Shown: positions 46,809 to 58,799 of the stretch, in pieces | How positions within the stretch are numbered: the stretch's first letter is position 1 | Layout: each line of letters opens with the position of its first letter | Assembly: GCF_030704535.1 (NCBI RefSeq) | Contig: NC_081821.1 | Span: forward strand, 2,123,001-2,187,000 | DNA: 64,000 nt | Direction: 5' to 3' | From: Vitis vinifera | Taxonomy: Eukaryota > Streptophyta > Magnoliopsida > Vitales > Vitaceae | Notes under the pieces: generated by a model | What the model was told of the DNA's origin: nothing | Seen by the model: only the letters and a program-made list of their open reading frames with translations | Databases searched by the model: none | Made by a program: the position numbers and the translations under genes

Positions 46809-49245
46809 ATATTATTGACTTCTTCCCTTTTTTTTGACGGTTATTTTTATGAAATTTGTGTTACAGCTTCTCCTGACTGCTTCTTGGTTGCTTCCGGTGG
46901 TGAATAGGACATTAATTTATGCAAAATTAGAAAAATAAATCCACACTGTCTACTCCAAGAAGCATTTTAGAAAGGTTATTATTGATCATAGTGAATAAGA
47001 TGACTTTACTGTCATTTATTGAGTAATAAAATCATTTTATCTAGTCTGTTGTCATCTATTTATTATAATTTTGTATGTTTTTTGGTTCTTTTTTCTCATT
47101 AATTTATTTTATTCATCAAGAATTTAAGCTAAATAGGAACATATATAGAAATTGAATATTACACCCATAGCAAGGGTTTGTCTCTGGCGTTTCTCAAATT
47201 AATTTAATTGCTTCCATTGTCCTTTTAGTTTTGAAAATACAATTTGGTGGGGGCCTTAAGGACTCGCAAGTGGGCTATAGAGTGGGGCAAGAGATAGATT
47301 CTTAAACAAATAAAACAATTTACAAGGGATATGCACATGTGGAGCCGTATAACAGCACAGTGATGCAAATTTTTTCATTAAAATTAAATTTATGATTGGA
47401 ATGATTTTAAAAAAACATTTTTAATTTTTTTAATATTTTAAAAATAAAAATTTTAAGGTATTAAAAAAAGTTAAAAACACTTTTTAAAATTATTATCAAA
47501 TATATTTTAAATTTATCATATATATATATATATATATATATATAAGCTTCTGTTTATTTTTCATTTTTCAAAACATGTTTTTTTAAAACAATTCCGAATA
47601 ATTAAAGTTGTTATATTTATTTGAAAAAGTAACAAAAATAAAGTCTTATTTGAAATAGTTATTTGTTTTTAGCTTTAGTTGAAAAGTAAAACTGATCATT
47701 TTAAAGGGTAATATAATAATTATAATATTTTTTATTAAATATAAAATAATTTTGCGCATAAGGAACAACAAAATTTTTCTTGAAATATTAGCATTATAAA
47801 AAATAGCAGTTTACATTGAAAGAATAATTCCCTTTTAGAAAACTGTTTAAAAAATTAGGGCATAAAAAAATTTATTAATAAATTTTAAAAGTTTTATAAT
47901 AATTTTTAAAAATATAGGGTAAATCTATATTTTTTTTAATAAAATATTTTATTTTTTATAGATATTTTTATTATAAAAATAAAAATTAAAAATGCATAAA
48001 AATGAACACTAAATTATAATTTTCAACAAAAAATTATTTTAGGAGGGACAAAAATAAGAGATTTTATTTTGGAGGCAATGTCAAATAAAAAGCATATTTG
48101 GGTTTGTAAAAAAGGTGATGAACGTCCTCAATAATAATGAAAAAAAATCTCTGAGAAGTAATTTAGCTGATCCGACCTTGGGTTTGCTCCCCAATAGTCT
48201 AAGTTTGAATCCCCTTAGAGTTATTAGAGGTTTACCTAGTTCTTAACTTCGAGATCCTGTGGCATTAATCGAAGTATGTGTAAGTTGATCCAGACATCCC
48301 GGTTATCAAAAAATAAAAAATAGTAATTAAAAATGTAAAGTATCGGCTAAATGAACCTTTGCTTGGTCACCAATGTAAGAGGATAAGAAAGAACATTTCA
48401 ATATGCTTATGATAAAGAAAAAAATATCTTCAATTGCTAGCCACATCAATAATTTAATGAATCCACCTCACATATATTTTCATGGCCCTCCTTCCCTCTT
48501 GGCCATCTAGAAAATGACAATCTCCAAAATCACCCTAAACTAATAGCTTTAAAAATCTTGAGGGTATATTTGAAAACTATGATTAAATAGCAGCTTTTTA
48601 CATAACATTAGCAGTGAATTCTAAGACTTGAAACTTTTGAAGAAAAATATGGGAGAAATAAAATAAAATAAAATAATAATTTAAATTCAAGAAATTATTA
48701 TATATTCATTTTACTTATTTTGATTCATTATATAATTTAAATTTCATAATTTTTCTTTTAATTTAGATTATATTTGATCATTTAAATTTTTTAATAAGGT
48801 CAACCACTTTTCTTTTTTTCGTCTTTTTAACATTTTTTAACTCAAACATAGCATAATGAAATAAAATAAATCAAATTAACAAATTCAAATTAACCTCTTA
48901 AAAAATATGAATGAAAAAAATTTGAGAAAAATAAAAACTAAATTCTCATATTTTAGCATGTATTTATAGTTTGACATTAGAGAATAATTTTTATATTCTC
49001 TCTCTTTTTCCATCTTTTGTATTCAATAATATACTTGTAACTTTCTTTTTCTTTTTTCATGCAAAAAGTCGATGCATAATCATCCATAATTTGAAATAAA
49101 AGAATATAAAAAAGGAAAAAGAAAACAAAAAAAAAAAAGAAGCAAACTAGGACCGCACGTTTTCCCATATAAATTAAAGTTTGAAGAATTTAAGCAGATT
49201 ACAAAGAATTCCCCAAAAATAATTTTAAAAAAAATATCAGAAATT
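46809..49245. other. Intergenic DNA between DUF4228 gene and the next gene
   Basis: 46809-47070 is likely the 3' UTR and terminator region. 47380-48060 is very AT-rich, with an (AT)n tract at 47517-47544. A SINE-like segment occurs at about 48150-48330. No exon is recognised from 48330 to 49245. Confidence 0.4.
48150..48330 (+). mobile_element. SINE-like element
   Basis: A tRNA-like head with an A-box-like TAATTTAGCTG (about 48159) and a B-box-like GTTTGAATCCC (about 48204) is followed by about 100 bases and a tail CCCGGTTATCAAAAAATAAAAAA. This is the layout of a tRNA-derived SINE with a LINE-type 3' end. No target duplication was found. Confidence 0.45.
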
Positions 49246-49968
49246 CTATCCTGTGCTGCTACTAAATATGCCAGTGAGTGACACCGGAAATCTACAAAGA
49301 GAACTTACCGTCGACGGGCTCTCCTCCGCCTGCGGCGGTGGCAGTACTCTTCCGTCGGCAAACAACACCCGACCGTTCTCCGGCTGAGCCACCACGCCTT
49401 CGAGCTCCGCCGCCGCGCCGAAAAACGCCACATCTCCGAACCGCCGCTCGACCTCCAGAAACTCACCCAGCGAGGCCGGCTTCGCTGCGTCGTCCCGGCA
49501 CAGCCTCCACCACCGACGCCGGCGCTCCGCCACTAGCCCCAGCGCTTTCTTGACCTTCCTGCTCTTCCTCCCTCCACCGCCGCGGCCAGCCACGGCCACG
49601 CCACTCGCGGCGGGCACCGGCTGAGCCTCCCGGTGCTGCGACTGAGCCCTAAATGTAATGGCCGGGAAGCTCACGCCCATCAGAGTCCCCAAACTCGTAC
49701 TTCTGTCATGGAAAAACGAGCCTGTGGACTGCATTACAGATCCAAAACCAAAACTCAGATTCCAACCAAAAAAAAAAAAAAAATTAAATCAACCTGGTCG
49801 TTCTCACCCTGGAACCGACCATTCTTCATCTGCTAAAAATTCAAAATTAGAACAAGAAAATGAAAAATTGAAAGAAACGTAATGTACCTCGGTGTCGAGA
49901 TCAGAGGAGGAGACAGAGGAGATGGTGGGAGAAGAAGGAGGAATCAAATCATTCGCTGGATCCAACAT
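49246..49968 (-). CDS. Uncharacterised plant protein (STGSFFHDRST family), two exons
   Basis: Exon 1 is 49968-49888 (27 codons, MLDPANDLIPPSSPTISSVS start, ending DLDTE). Exon 2 is 49728-49246. The intron 49887-49729 has GTACAT and TGCAG ends and phase 0. The product is 187 residues. Visible blocks are the Ser-rich SSPTISSVSSSDLDTE, then STGSFFHDRSTSLGTLMGVSF, a Gly/Lys/Arg-rich middle (GRGGGGRKSRKVKK), RRRRWWRLCRDD, then SLGEFLEVERRFGD and GRVLFADGRVLPP, ending LCRFPVSLTGI. I recall this motif order from a plant-only family of unknown role. No signal peptide or membrane segment is seen. The coding region is much richer in G and C than its flanks. A GTAAGT near 49308 looks like a splice donor but lies before the conserved C-terminus, so the stop at 49246 is kept. 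Confidence 0.82.
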
Positions 49969-50078
49969 TTGTGTGGGAGAGAGTGGAGATTGGGAGATGG
50001 GGGTGAAAGCTGAAAGAGGGATGGGGGGGTAGGGGGGGTTGGGCTTGTAATCATGACTGTTTTTGTTTTTTTGCTCTC

Positions 50079-50086
50079 TTTTATAA
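50079..50086 (-). promoter_or_regulatory. TATA box of the STGSFFHDRST gene
   Basis: The complement reads TATAAAAG about 110 bases upstream of the start codon at 49968, with a C/A-rich leader between them. Confidence 0.6.
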
Positions 50087-50189
50087 CAAATGGTTTAAGG
50101 CTTTTAGGAATTAGGATATCACACTCGACACTCGAACCAGCCTTAATCTCGTGCTTTCCTTTGGTTTTGGTTTTTCTATTCATCTCACT

Positions 50190-53100
50190 ATACTCCAGCC
50201 AAATTGCTGTCGGCTAACAGTCTACAAAGCTAAATTTCAAAAATTACAAAAATCGCTCCCTCCTTTGAAACTTAGAGCCCTCTCATTAGTGATTCTAAAG
50301 TGTTTTAAATATTAAATATATTATAAACGTTTTTTAAAATAAACTATTAATATCAAATATATTTGATAATTATTTTCAAAATTAATTTTTTATTTTCTAA
50401 AAAAATATTGCATCTAATAAGTATAACTCAAAAATAGAAAATAAGGGTATGTTTAACCATTATTCTTTAGAATAGTTTTTTATTTTTTAGAACAAAAAAA
50501 TTAAAAAAAAACATATTGACAACTCTTTTCTGTTTTTTGTTTTTAATAAATAAAAAATTATTTTTTATTTTTTATTCTCAATAACATAAAACAAGATAAT
50601 TTGATAAAATATCTTTAAGTTGTTTTCAATTATTTTTACTTTTTTTTTTTAAATTGTCTTAAAAAATAATTATATAAATATATATAATGATTAAAAAAAA
50701 ACTAGAGACATAAAAAAATATTAAAATAGGTAAAAATAAAAATTCAAGTTTTCAAACAAATTTTGATTCTACAAAACTATTTTTTAGAACAGTTTTTAAA
50801 AACAGTTACCAATTAGAATCCAATTTTCTATTTTTGAAAACACAAAAAAATAAAACATGACATTTAAAAAATATATATTTTTAAAGAATATTTTTTTTAA
50901 GTTGTTTTCATGTTTATAATAATTATTTTAAAACATATGTTTAAAAAAAATTAAAATCATTTTCTATATTAAAATGATTGAAAACCAAATATATTCATTG
51001 TTCTTATTTTAAAAGTTTAATAACACTGAAAAAAATTATTTTAATTTCCTTTCTATAAAATTTCGCTTAATCTTATCTCCTAAAGTCCTAATGCCCATTA
51101 TCCCTTTTCTTTTCTTTCTTTTTTTTTTTCTCCTTCTTTTTGACTTTTTCTTCAATCAATCACTAAGAGGACAATGCACTTTTGAAAAATGTATTATTAA
51201 AAAATGTTTTGTTTTTTTATTTTACTTCTTGAAAACAGATAAACTATTTTTACTTCACTATCAACTATAGATTTAATCATTTTCATCCAATGGATGAAAA
51301 AAAATGGAGGCATGGTACCGAAGGAGGTATTGTAGACTTTTCCTAACAATAAAAAGTTCATGATTTGATTTGAAATATAAGACTATTGGGATATATTCCA
51401 AAAGGGCTACAAACCTTTCTTTTTACCCAATTGCATAGGTTCCTATAAACCTAGATAAACCTGTGATTGGTTGTTTTACCTAACACATATAAAATTTGGG
51501 CTAATGTAAAGGCTTTGCCTTGTTCATGATTGCCTTATGTTCCACCTCACCAGGGGAAAACAAGGGAAATTTTTCCCAGGAAAGTGACAGACTTTGCAGG
51601 GAAACAAGACACCTACAAGCTTCTTCGTTGCTTAACAAACCCATTGTTTTGTTTATCTCAAAAAATTATGAGCAAAGTGTTCCACAAATTTTGGGTATAT
51701 ATATTTGGAGAAAAATACAAAGGAAAAAAATTATAAAATAAAATAAAAAATATTTAAAATTAATAAATTATTTTATATATTATTTTAAAATTTTCACTTT
51801 TTTAACTATTTTATATAAAAATTAAATAATTTTAAAATATACAATTTTTTTAAGAATTATTATTATATTTAACTTTCTTTAACATTTTCTATAATAAAAT
51901 AAATTATGAAAAAATTTATTTTTCTTCACATATTTTTTTTTCATTTCCTAGCATTTTCGGGACCAATTATAGCTATAATAATTTATAGTTAACCAATTAT
52001 ATATATGAGTCGTTGTGACTATTTTTAAATACTTGTTGCCTAAGTTTTCGTGAGTAAAGATTAAATGTTTTGTACTAAGTTGTTAAACTTTCATTGTCAA
52101 TAACTTTCTATTTTTTACTTTGTTGAAAATTAAAATCATAATTTTTAAAATATAATATTGATATTATGTTTTTAATATAATTAAAATCTATATAAGACTT
52201 GAGTGCAAAGAAATATAGCCAAGATCTAAATAAATAGCATGAATATAAGAATAAAGCAAGACACTAGAAGTCATACTCGAGCACTCGATTAAATAGGTCA
52301 ATCCAAACACAATTCAAATAATAATAATATTAAAAATATAATACAATTTAATTATTAAACACATCATATAACCAGTTTAATAATTAGGTAAAATTAGATC
52401 ATATTTGAGAATGAATATGATTATTCTTTCACCTTGATATATTTATAACTTAATTAATCTATTTATTCAAAATCAAATTTTAAATGAGCCAAATGCAAAT
52501 TGAATAAGTTATAACTATAATTAGATTAATTAACATAACCAAATAAGTTAATTTAGATAAATTTGTGTAATATAAGTTACCTAAAAAAAGTTATGCAGGT
52601 CAATAAAATTTGATTTAAATTAACTACAATCGTATTTATTTAGATCAAAGCCTTTTATTTAACCTGTCTAATAAACAAATTATACGAGAAGATGAAATTT
52701 GATTTAAACACTATTATATTTAATATAAATTCATAATTCCATAATGTTGATGGATGTATTAATTTTTATCGGTCTTACAATTTATAATTAGATAAAAATA
52801 TCTTTTTCCTATAATAGTTTAAAAAAATAAAAATAAAAAGATTCCCCTGGACAGAAAGCCTATGTGACAGAGTGACATAATTATTCTTGCATGGTAGGCT
52901 GCCTGCAGGTGGTGTAAAAGCAAACAATCCATCATAATTGATCTCACATCTTCCCTTGCTTTAACATCTGTTGTCATCCCTAGGTTCTTGAGCAGTAGAG
53001 GAACCTGCTGTTCTCTTCAACATTTAACAGTCTCTGAGGTTTTGAACTTTTAGATAACTGCTGGCATGACAAGTGACAACCATACCATGTATAATAGCAA

Positions 53101-53300
53101 AAATTAAATTAAATTAAATTCAATTCAATCATATCTTTATGGTGGGGTTTGGACTTTGGATTGCCTTTTTTGGAAGTCAATAATTCAGAGTGGGGCATGT
53201 TTGAAATTTCAATCCTTAATGATAAGAGAAAGCAGAAGTAATTATTTTAGCAGTTGTGGGTTGATGTAAATAAGGTTAATTTTAATCATTCTCAATTTTC
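50190..53300. other. Intergenic DNA, AT-rich
   Basis: No coding exon was recognised. 50450-50830 is rich in GTTTTT/AAAAAC words in both orientations, suggesting an old fold-back element. The rest is homopolymer-rich. 52830-53290 is less AT-rich and unassigned; it may be the 3' region of the next gene. Confidence 0.4.
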
Positions 53301-53683
53301 ATAAATTAGAATATGCTTTTGCTGGAGAAAAGTATAAGTTTTTTGAATGTGGATAAATTAAATTTATATTTAATCAAAAGTAGAGAGAGGAGACCATTAG
53401 AAATAGTATCAACACCCATCACTGGCACCCAAATCCAGGAAACAAGACAAATGCAGAGTTTTAGAGGCGCTAAAAACCATCTACATTTTTTTGAACAAAG
53501 CGGATGATATCTACACGATCTACACGAAACGAGTCCTACATTTTCATTATTATATTTCATTTTCATTTCTATAAACAAGTTCCAAGTCCAGTCCCCAAAA
53601 TCAAAACTCCCATATCATGGCTACTCTTTGGAAAAGAAAACCGAAAAAAAAAATGTCAAACTCACCTGGAAACTGCGGACTAA

Positions 53684-55095
53684 CTACACACCAAAATCAC
53701 GGATATAGTCATCCCACATCTCTGCTGCAATGGTATCCCTCAACCGGGAAGTAACTTCCAGTTGGTCTGCATCGAAGGCCATCTCCAGGGGAGGAGGCTC
53801 AACATGCACAACCGGCTGTTCCATCTCTGGTGCCGGGAATGATTCCTCCATTTGTATCCCAGTCTCCTGTTCATATATCTTGAACAGCCAGTCATCAGGC
53901 TTCTCCCTCCGGATGTAATTGTGTATGGCACAGGCCGCTACAACCAGCTTCACCTGTGTCTGTAATGGGTATGGAGGAGCCGACATCAGAATAGGGAAGC
54001 GTGCCTTCAGGGCCCCAAAGATGCGATCTGTTGCACTTCGCAGGAGGAAGTGTCGATAATTGAACAGCTCTTTGGCATCTTGTGGATGAAAACCAGCAGA
54101 GGATTCATTCAGGTGATATGGGACACCAGGATATGGGGCAATGAATCCTGGCATGTTTGCATACTTGGTGTCCACAAGGTAGTACTTACCTGCAGCATTG
54201 AAGTATCTTAAATCGGATCAGAGTTTAGACAGCTCATGGAAATGGAGTTAAATTTCTTGAAATGATGAGAGTGATCATATAGATGGAACAACCGAGACTT
54301 CTCAAATAACGATATCATTTGAGGCTGTATTGAAGACTTGTGATACCTTCAGGGATCTGCAGTTTGTTGCGCCTTGTGAGTGCTGAATTTAGAACTCGCA
54401 AATCTGCTGCTGAGCCTTCCCAGCCAGCGAGGATATAATGGAACTTCAAATCCAGTGAGCAGGCTGCCAGAACATTTTGTGAAAGAAATCCACTCTTATT
54501 ACGGAAAGGTCCCTGCTCGTCTACACCCACCATCACTGGAATATGTATACCATCAACCGCTCCCACACAATCCTAACAGAAGAATAAAAGGTGAGAAAAA
54601 AATCACAACAGAAAGGGAAATAGAGATATGGGTCATCATTTTTTATTTTATTACCTGAAAATAGGGATAGAATCTGCCATCCTCTAGGATTTCTGGAGGA
54701 ATATCCAAAACTGGAGGCTCAAAGAAGTCTAATGAAATTGCCATAATTGCATTCAGGACATTGTTGAAGTGGCGACTAATGGTTTCCCCTGAATACCGGA
54801 ATAGCTCTTGAACAGCTCGAGTTCGTAAATTGTGGCCAATTATAAACATGAAGATTGCTAGTTGCTCCTCAATCTTGATTCGATTTGTATGGCGGAGAAG
54901 GCCCTTGGCTTGCAGGATGTCACACAACTTATAAAAGACATGCTTATCCATACGGAAATTCTCCAAACAACTCTCATTTTGACCATTAAGTACTTCATCT
55001 ACAAATTTTGTACCATTAGCAGCTAAACCATAGCTCAGCTCTTTTGGTATGTAACCCTCAAGGACACCATCCTTTTCATCATCTGAGCTCTCCAT
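53684..55095 (-). CDS. Harbinger transposase-derived nuclease-like protein (HARBI1/ALP1-like)
   Basis: Exons 55095-54655, 54572-54347 and 54189-53684 (GT/AG, frame maintained) give 390 residues. The N-terminal half has a helix-turn-helix-like region (about 60-120, with EEQLAIFMFIIGHNLRTRAV and RYSGETISRHFN). The DDE nuclease fold follows: GAVDGIHIPV (D154), FHYILAGWEGSAADLRVL (D204), YYLVDTKYANMPGFIAPY and RIFGALKARFPIL. The third catalytic position, usually glutamate in an ERxFG motif, is aspartate here (TDRIFG, D277). The C-terminal tail is acidic (EMEQPVVHVE). The frame is intact over three exons, and no inverted repeats or TTA duplication were seen beside it. This fits a domesticated host gene more than a mobile element. 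Related plant proteins such as ALP1 act in chromatin regulation; the role of this one is unknown. A 5' UTR intron is likely (acceptor at about 55113). Confidence 0.88.
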
Positions 55096-57060
55096 GAAAA
55101 ACTAGCCCTATCTGCACCCAAACTAAAGTTAATGTCAGTGCACATAAGTAAGTGACTTCTAAAAAAAAGAAAAAAAATAGAAAAGACTGCAAAAATGAGA
55201 AAGGAAGTGGGTAGAGGTGATGATTTCCTATAAAACTAAAATGCAACAGAATGAAACAGAGGCACACATAAAGAAATTAAAAGTCAAAACAAACAACAAA
55301 TACATATTGTGCAGATAACATCTTCTAAGAATGGCCATTCTAACTTGCCCATTTTGAGGAATTTACCTGAACCTAATCAATCAAATTCACAGCACCCAAA
55401 ATGCCCACTTCTGTAATGATTTTTGAAACTACATCATGCAACTAGTCCTGAGAACATCCTTGGCTCCCTATGTGGCTTTGAACAAGTTCAAGTATACATG
55501 ATACACTGGATGTTAAAGGATTTCCATCAAAAGGCTCAGATAATTAGTGTGATCAATTGAGAGCTATTACATAAAGGGTAAAACAACTCCACACAAAACT
55601 AGTTTCCTGACAAGTCTTAACAAATAATAGTCTATCACTTCTGTGAGGAGAGCATGATATACCAAATAAGGCAGTCCCAATTCATTGAACCAACGCGTAA
55701 GCCCAAAGGAGGCTACAAGAGAGGAGGGTGTTAAGTGCATGATATACACTGTGGGTCCAAATCCTACAAGCTTAAGCTTTTAAGAAAATTAGTTGTCTAA
55801 CAGCCTCAACAATGACAACCAAAATTATTGCTAGTTTAGTTGGGTTCCCCACATTCCAATATAAATTATTAAAAAAAATCCTTGATTTCTTTACTCCCAT
55901 AAGAACAAATGAATGTAATGACAGTGGCCATCTGAAGAATCCTACCACAAAGACAACCAAACCCCAGAAAGCTAGCCTCAAAAAATAGATGGTATTTAAT
56001 AAAGCACCATGAAGGACAAGATCCTCAATAGCCTTACAGTCCCTGATACCAATTACTCTTGGTAAGAAAGAGTGCCCTCAATTTTTTCTATTTTAATACA
56101 TAATCACTCTAGTGCACCAAAGGAGTCAAATAACAAGACAAGTGATTCCAAGGAACATTCTCAGATACCCAACTAGGAAGGAAATAAATAAACTATCTTA
56201 CCAAATTCCAAAGGGCAGATCAAGTTCACTAAAATTGTGAAGAACATTCAAATTCCCAGAAGGTCTTTGGTCAAAAGGAGTCAGAGATCCTCAAAGATGG
56301 CATCTTTGAAATGAGAAATGACATAGAGACATGATACAAAAATAGCTCCATCAAAGATCTTCCCAAATATGATCCTACCATATGCCCTGGCTAAACAAGA
56401 ATCCTAAGAAAGAATGAAGGGAAGAAGGTAGTTGATTTACAATTTTCACCAAGAAACAGTGCATTTGTCTAATTGTAGAATTGGAGCCCCAATCCTTTCT
56501 ATGCTGGCCATATTTGCAGTTCTGATTTTCATTTCTAGGTGGAAGATGAAGTCATATTTGCCTTTAACATCAGAATACCATGGACTATCAAATTCCTTTG
56601 GTAATCTATATAATTATTTGATGACAAGCTTGACTCCTAGGCAGCAATCCATCCCAAGGCCATGGAAATATATAATCAGAAACAGAGAAAAATCCCCACA
56701 ATGATCTTGCAGTGGTCATAAAGCTCAGTAAAAGAGAATCTTTGACAAAGCTATTTTTCTTTCCAATCACCAATATCAGCAAGAAAATCAACATTAGGCA
56801 GTTCGTTGGGAAACTATTAAGGTTGATTGATTAAAGTATGATAACCGCCCAAAGAGGTGAATTCTTCTCCAAAATTTCTACTCATTAAAAAATAATATTG
56901 CAAATCAGAAATGCACCGACATGATTATTAGAATTAACAAGCAAACGTTCATCACAAATCACCAAAAATATTCAAATTGAAGCACAATTTCACATGATGA
57001 ACTTAAACCCAAAATAAAAAATAAAAAATAAAGCCCAAACTGGGTACTCTGAACACAGTT
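55096..57060. other. Upstream region of the HARBI1-like gene, no exon assigned
   Basis: Less AT-rich than most intergenic DNA in the window and may contain a long 5' UTR intron. I see no convincing coding similarity. A few short open frames exist on both strands but none carries a known motif. Confidence 0.35.
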
Positions 57061-57099
57061 GCACCAAAAATTTATTTTTATGAAAAACAAATTATTTTT

Positions 57100-57300
57100 A
57101 TTTTATATGTTATATATATATAATGAGGATAGAGTGGGGTGAGATAATGCAACACCAAACCCAACACCGAACTCAACCTAAGTTTTAAAAAAAAAATCCA
57201 AACCCAATCCTAACTCATTTAAGCTTATCCCAAACTCGCCCTATTAGGAGTGGGGCGAGACAAGTACCTGAAAAAACTCGCCCCATTGTCATCCCAAGTT
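57100..57300. repeat. Dispersed repeat with CCCCATTGTCATCCC end
   Basis: On the minus strand it reads GGGATGACAATGGGGCGAG, then a GTACTTGTCTCGCCCC word. This G-rich pattern is common in plant dispersed repeats. Borders are approximate. Confidence 0.35.
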
Positions 57301-57304
57301 GTAA

Positions 57305-57601
57305 AGGAAGGACTCATCAAGAGTTTGCACACATGTATTGTGCTCACTCAACCTACACATAACAAAAATGGGAATCAAAGGATGAGTATCAATAGCACAA
57401 CCATCAACAAAATCACAATCAAGTATCCTTTCCCAATCCCACCATTAAATGGCATGCTTGCCAAAATGGTGAAACCTTATATCACCTTGAAGATTAATCA
57501 ACGGAGTGGGAATCATCAAATAGAAATTAAAGGAAAATGGTCTCACAGGCTATTGCTAATTCATCTCACCAATGCCAATAGGACCTTGATGAGACTCATG
57601 A
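57305..57601 (+). pseudogene. Degenerate Ty3/Gypsy reverse-transcriptase fragment
   Basis: Plus-strand translation shows a decayed Gypsy RT: a GLIKSLHTCIVLT-like start, KNGNQRMSINSTTINKITIK (the usual RxCVDYRxLNKxTxK region), YPFPIPPLNGMLAKM, KINQRSGNHQIEIK (the KIDLRSGYHQI motif) and LTNANRTLMRLM (the LTNAPSTFMRLM motif). Spacing is roughly preserved but many conserved residues are lost. It covers only about 100 codons and no LTR was found nearby. Confidence 0.75.
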
Positions 57602-57999
57602 CTGATTTTGGCCCGGATGGACATCCAAAAGCTAGAATCCTAATGTGGAACATAGAATGCATAGACCAGTGGATAAAATGAAGCAAGCATAAAATCCACA
57701 TGCTGCTAGCTTAAAGGTGCAGTCTTGACGAAGAAAGAGAAGAAAACAAGAAAATCTCAAAATCTGAAATTTTTTTTATTGCCCACAATTTCTGACTTTC
57801 CAGATCCTATGTGCCCCCATACACCATAACAAGGACTTGTAAGCAACCCCAATAAAATCTAATGGCATCAATCCAATTCTAGACACAGAAACATTCCTAA
57901 AAGAGACCCAATAAAAATATGGCACTGCAATGAGCTACAGAAACATTCTTAATACCGAAAACAAAAACTGTGGAACAGAAATAAACCACAAACCCTCAC

Positions 58000-58380
58000 T
58001 GTTTCCTCTGCTCTGAAATCCTAGAATTCAAAATTTTCAGCAATAGCATTGACAAGTTAGAAGCATTCAAAGAGAAACCCTAGCCCTTTGTTTGGTTTCC
58101 AAGAGAATAGACCAATAAAAGAAAACCTAGGTTAACTGAGCCAAACATTCGTGTAATTCTCAAGTAAAGTAGCATTCTTCTATATTCCAAACTCGTCAAT
58201 CAAACAAAAATTTCAGTCCGAGCTGTAATCCACACTTACAATAGCTCCACAACTCTTCATAGAGAAATCCCAGAATTCAAAATTTCCAGCAATAGCATTT
58301 CCAAGTTATAAAGCACTCAAAGTGAAATCCGAGCCGTACGCTTGGTCACAAGGAAACCGAAGAAAAATAAAAGAAAACCA
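58000..58380. repeat. Direct duplication of about 120 bp
   Basis: AGAATTCAAAATTTTCAGCAATAGCATT at about 58022 recurs with few changes at about 58271. The shared part continues through CAAGTTA.AAGCA.TCAAAG.GAAA and further to AATAAAAGAAAACC.. at about 58114 and 58366. Spacing is about 250 bases. Confidence 0.75.
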
Positions 58381-58799
58381 CATTATGATTCCTGCGTTAT
58401 CTGTCTCACTTTCTTTGCTGCCAAAAATCCAAAACCATCACACTAACTAAGCCAAAGAGTTAAATGGGTTCTAGGTAAACCTACCATTTTCAGTATTCTT
58501 GAGCCCTAGTAAAGATTTACAACTCAAAATTTTCCTTCATTTCCCATTATTTATACAGCATCCAAACGAGGGTATCTAACCTAGAAGTGGATAGATGGAA
58601 TTGGGAATAGAGATTGGAGCAGTACCCTGAACTCAGAAATCGATGGAAACGCAGCGTTTGGAGAATAAATGATCGAATGCTTCCGTGTAAATCAAGATCG
58701 TCCCTTCCCTTCCCTCTGCTGTTTAGCATTGCTCAGGTGATATTGCGCTCACCTGGGCCGGCCCAATATTTAAACTATTGGACTAAGTGGGCTGAATTC

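Noticed and set aside
49303-49308. GTAAGT splice donor near the end of the STGSFFHDRST gene
   Set aside because: The codons after it include the C-terminal CRFPVSLTGI block that I associate with the family, so the unspliced reading is preferred.
53684-55095. An active Harbinger transposon
   Set aside because: No terminal inverted repeats or TTA duplication were seen around it, the gene has introns and an intact frame, and the third catalytic residue is changed.
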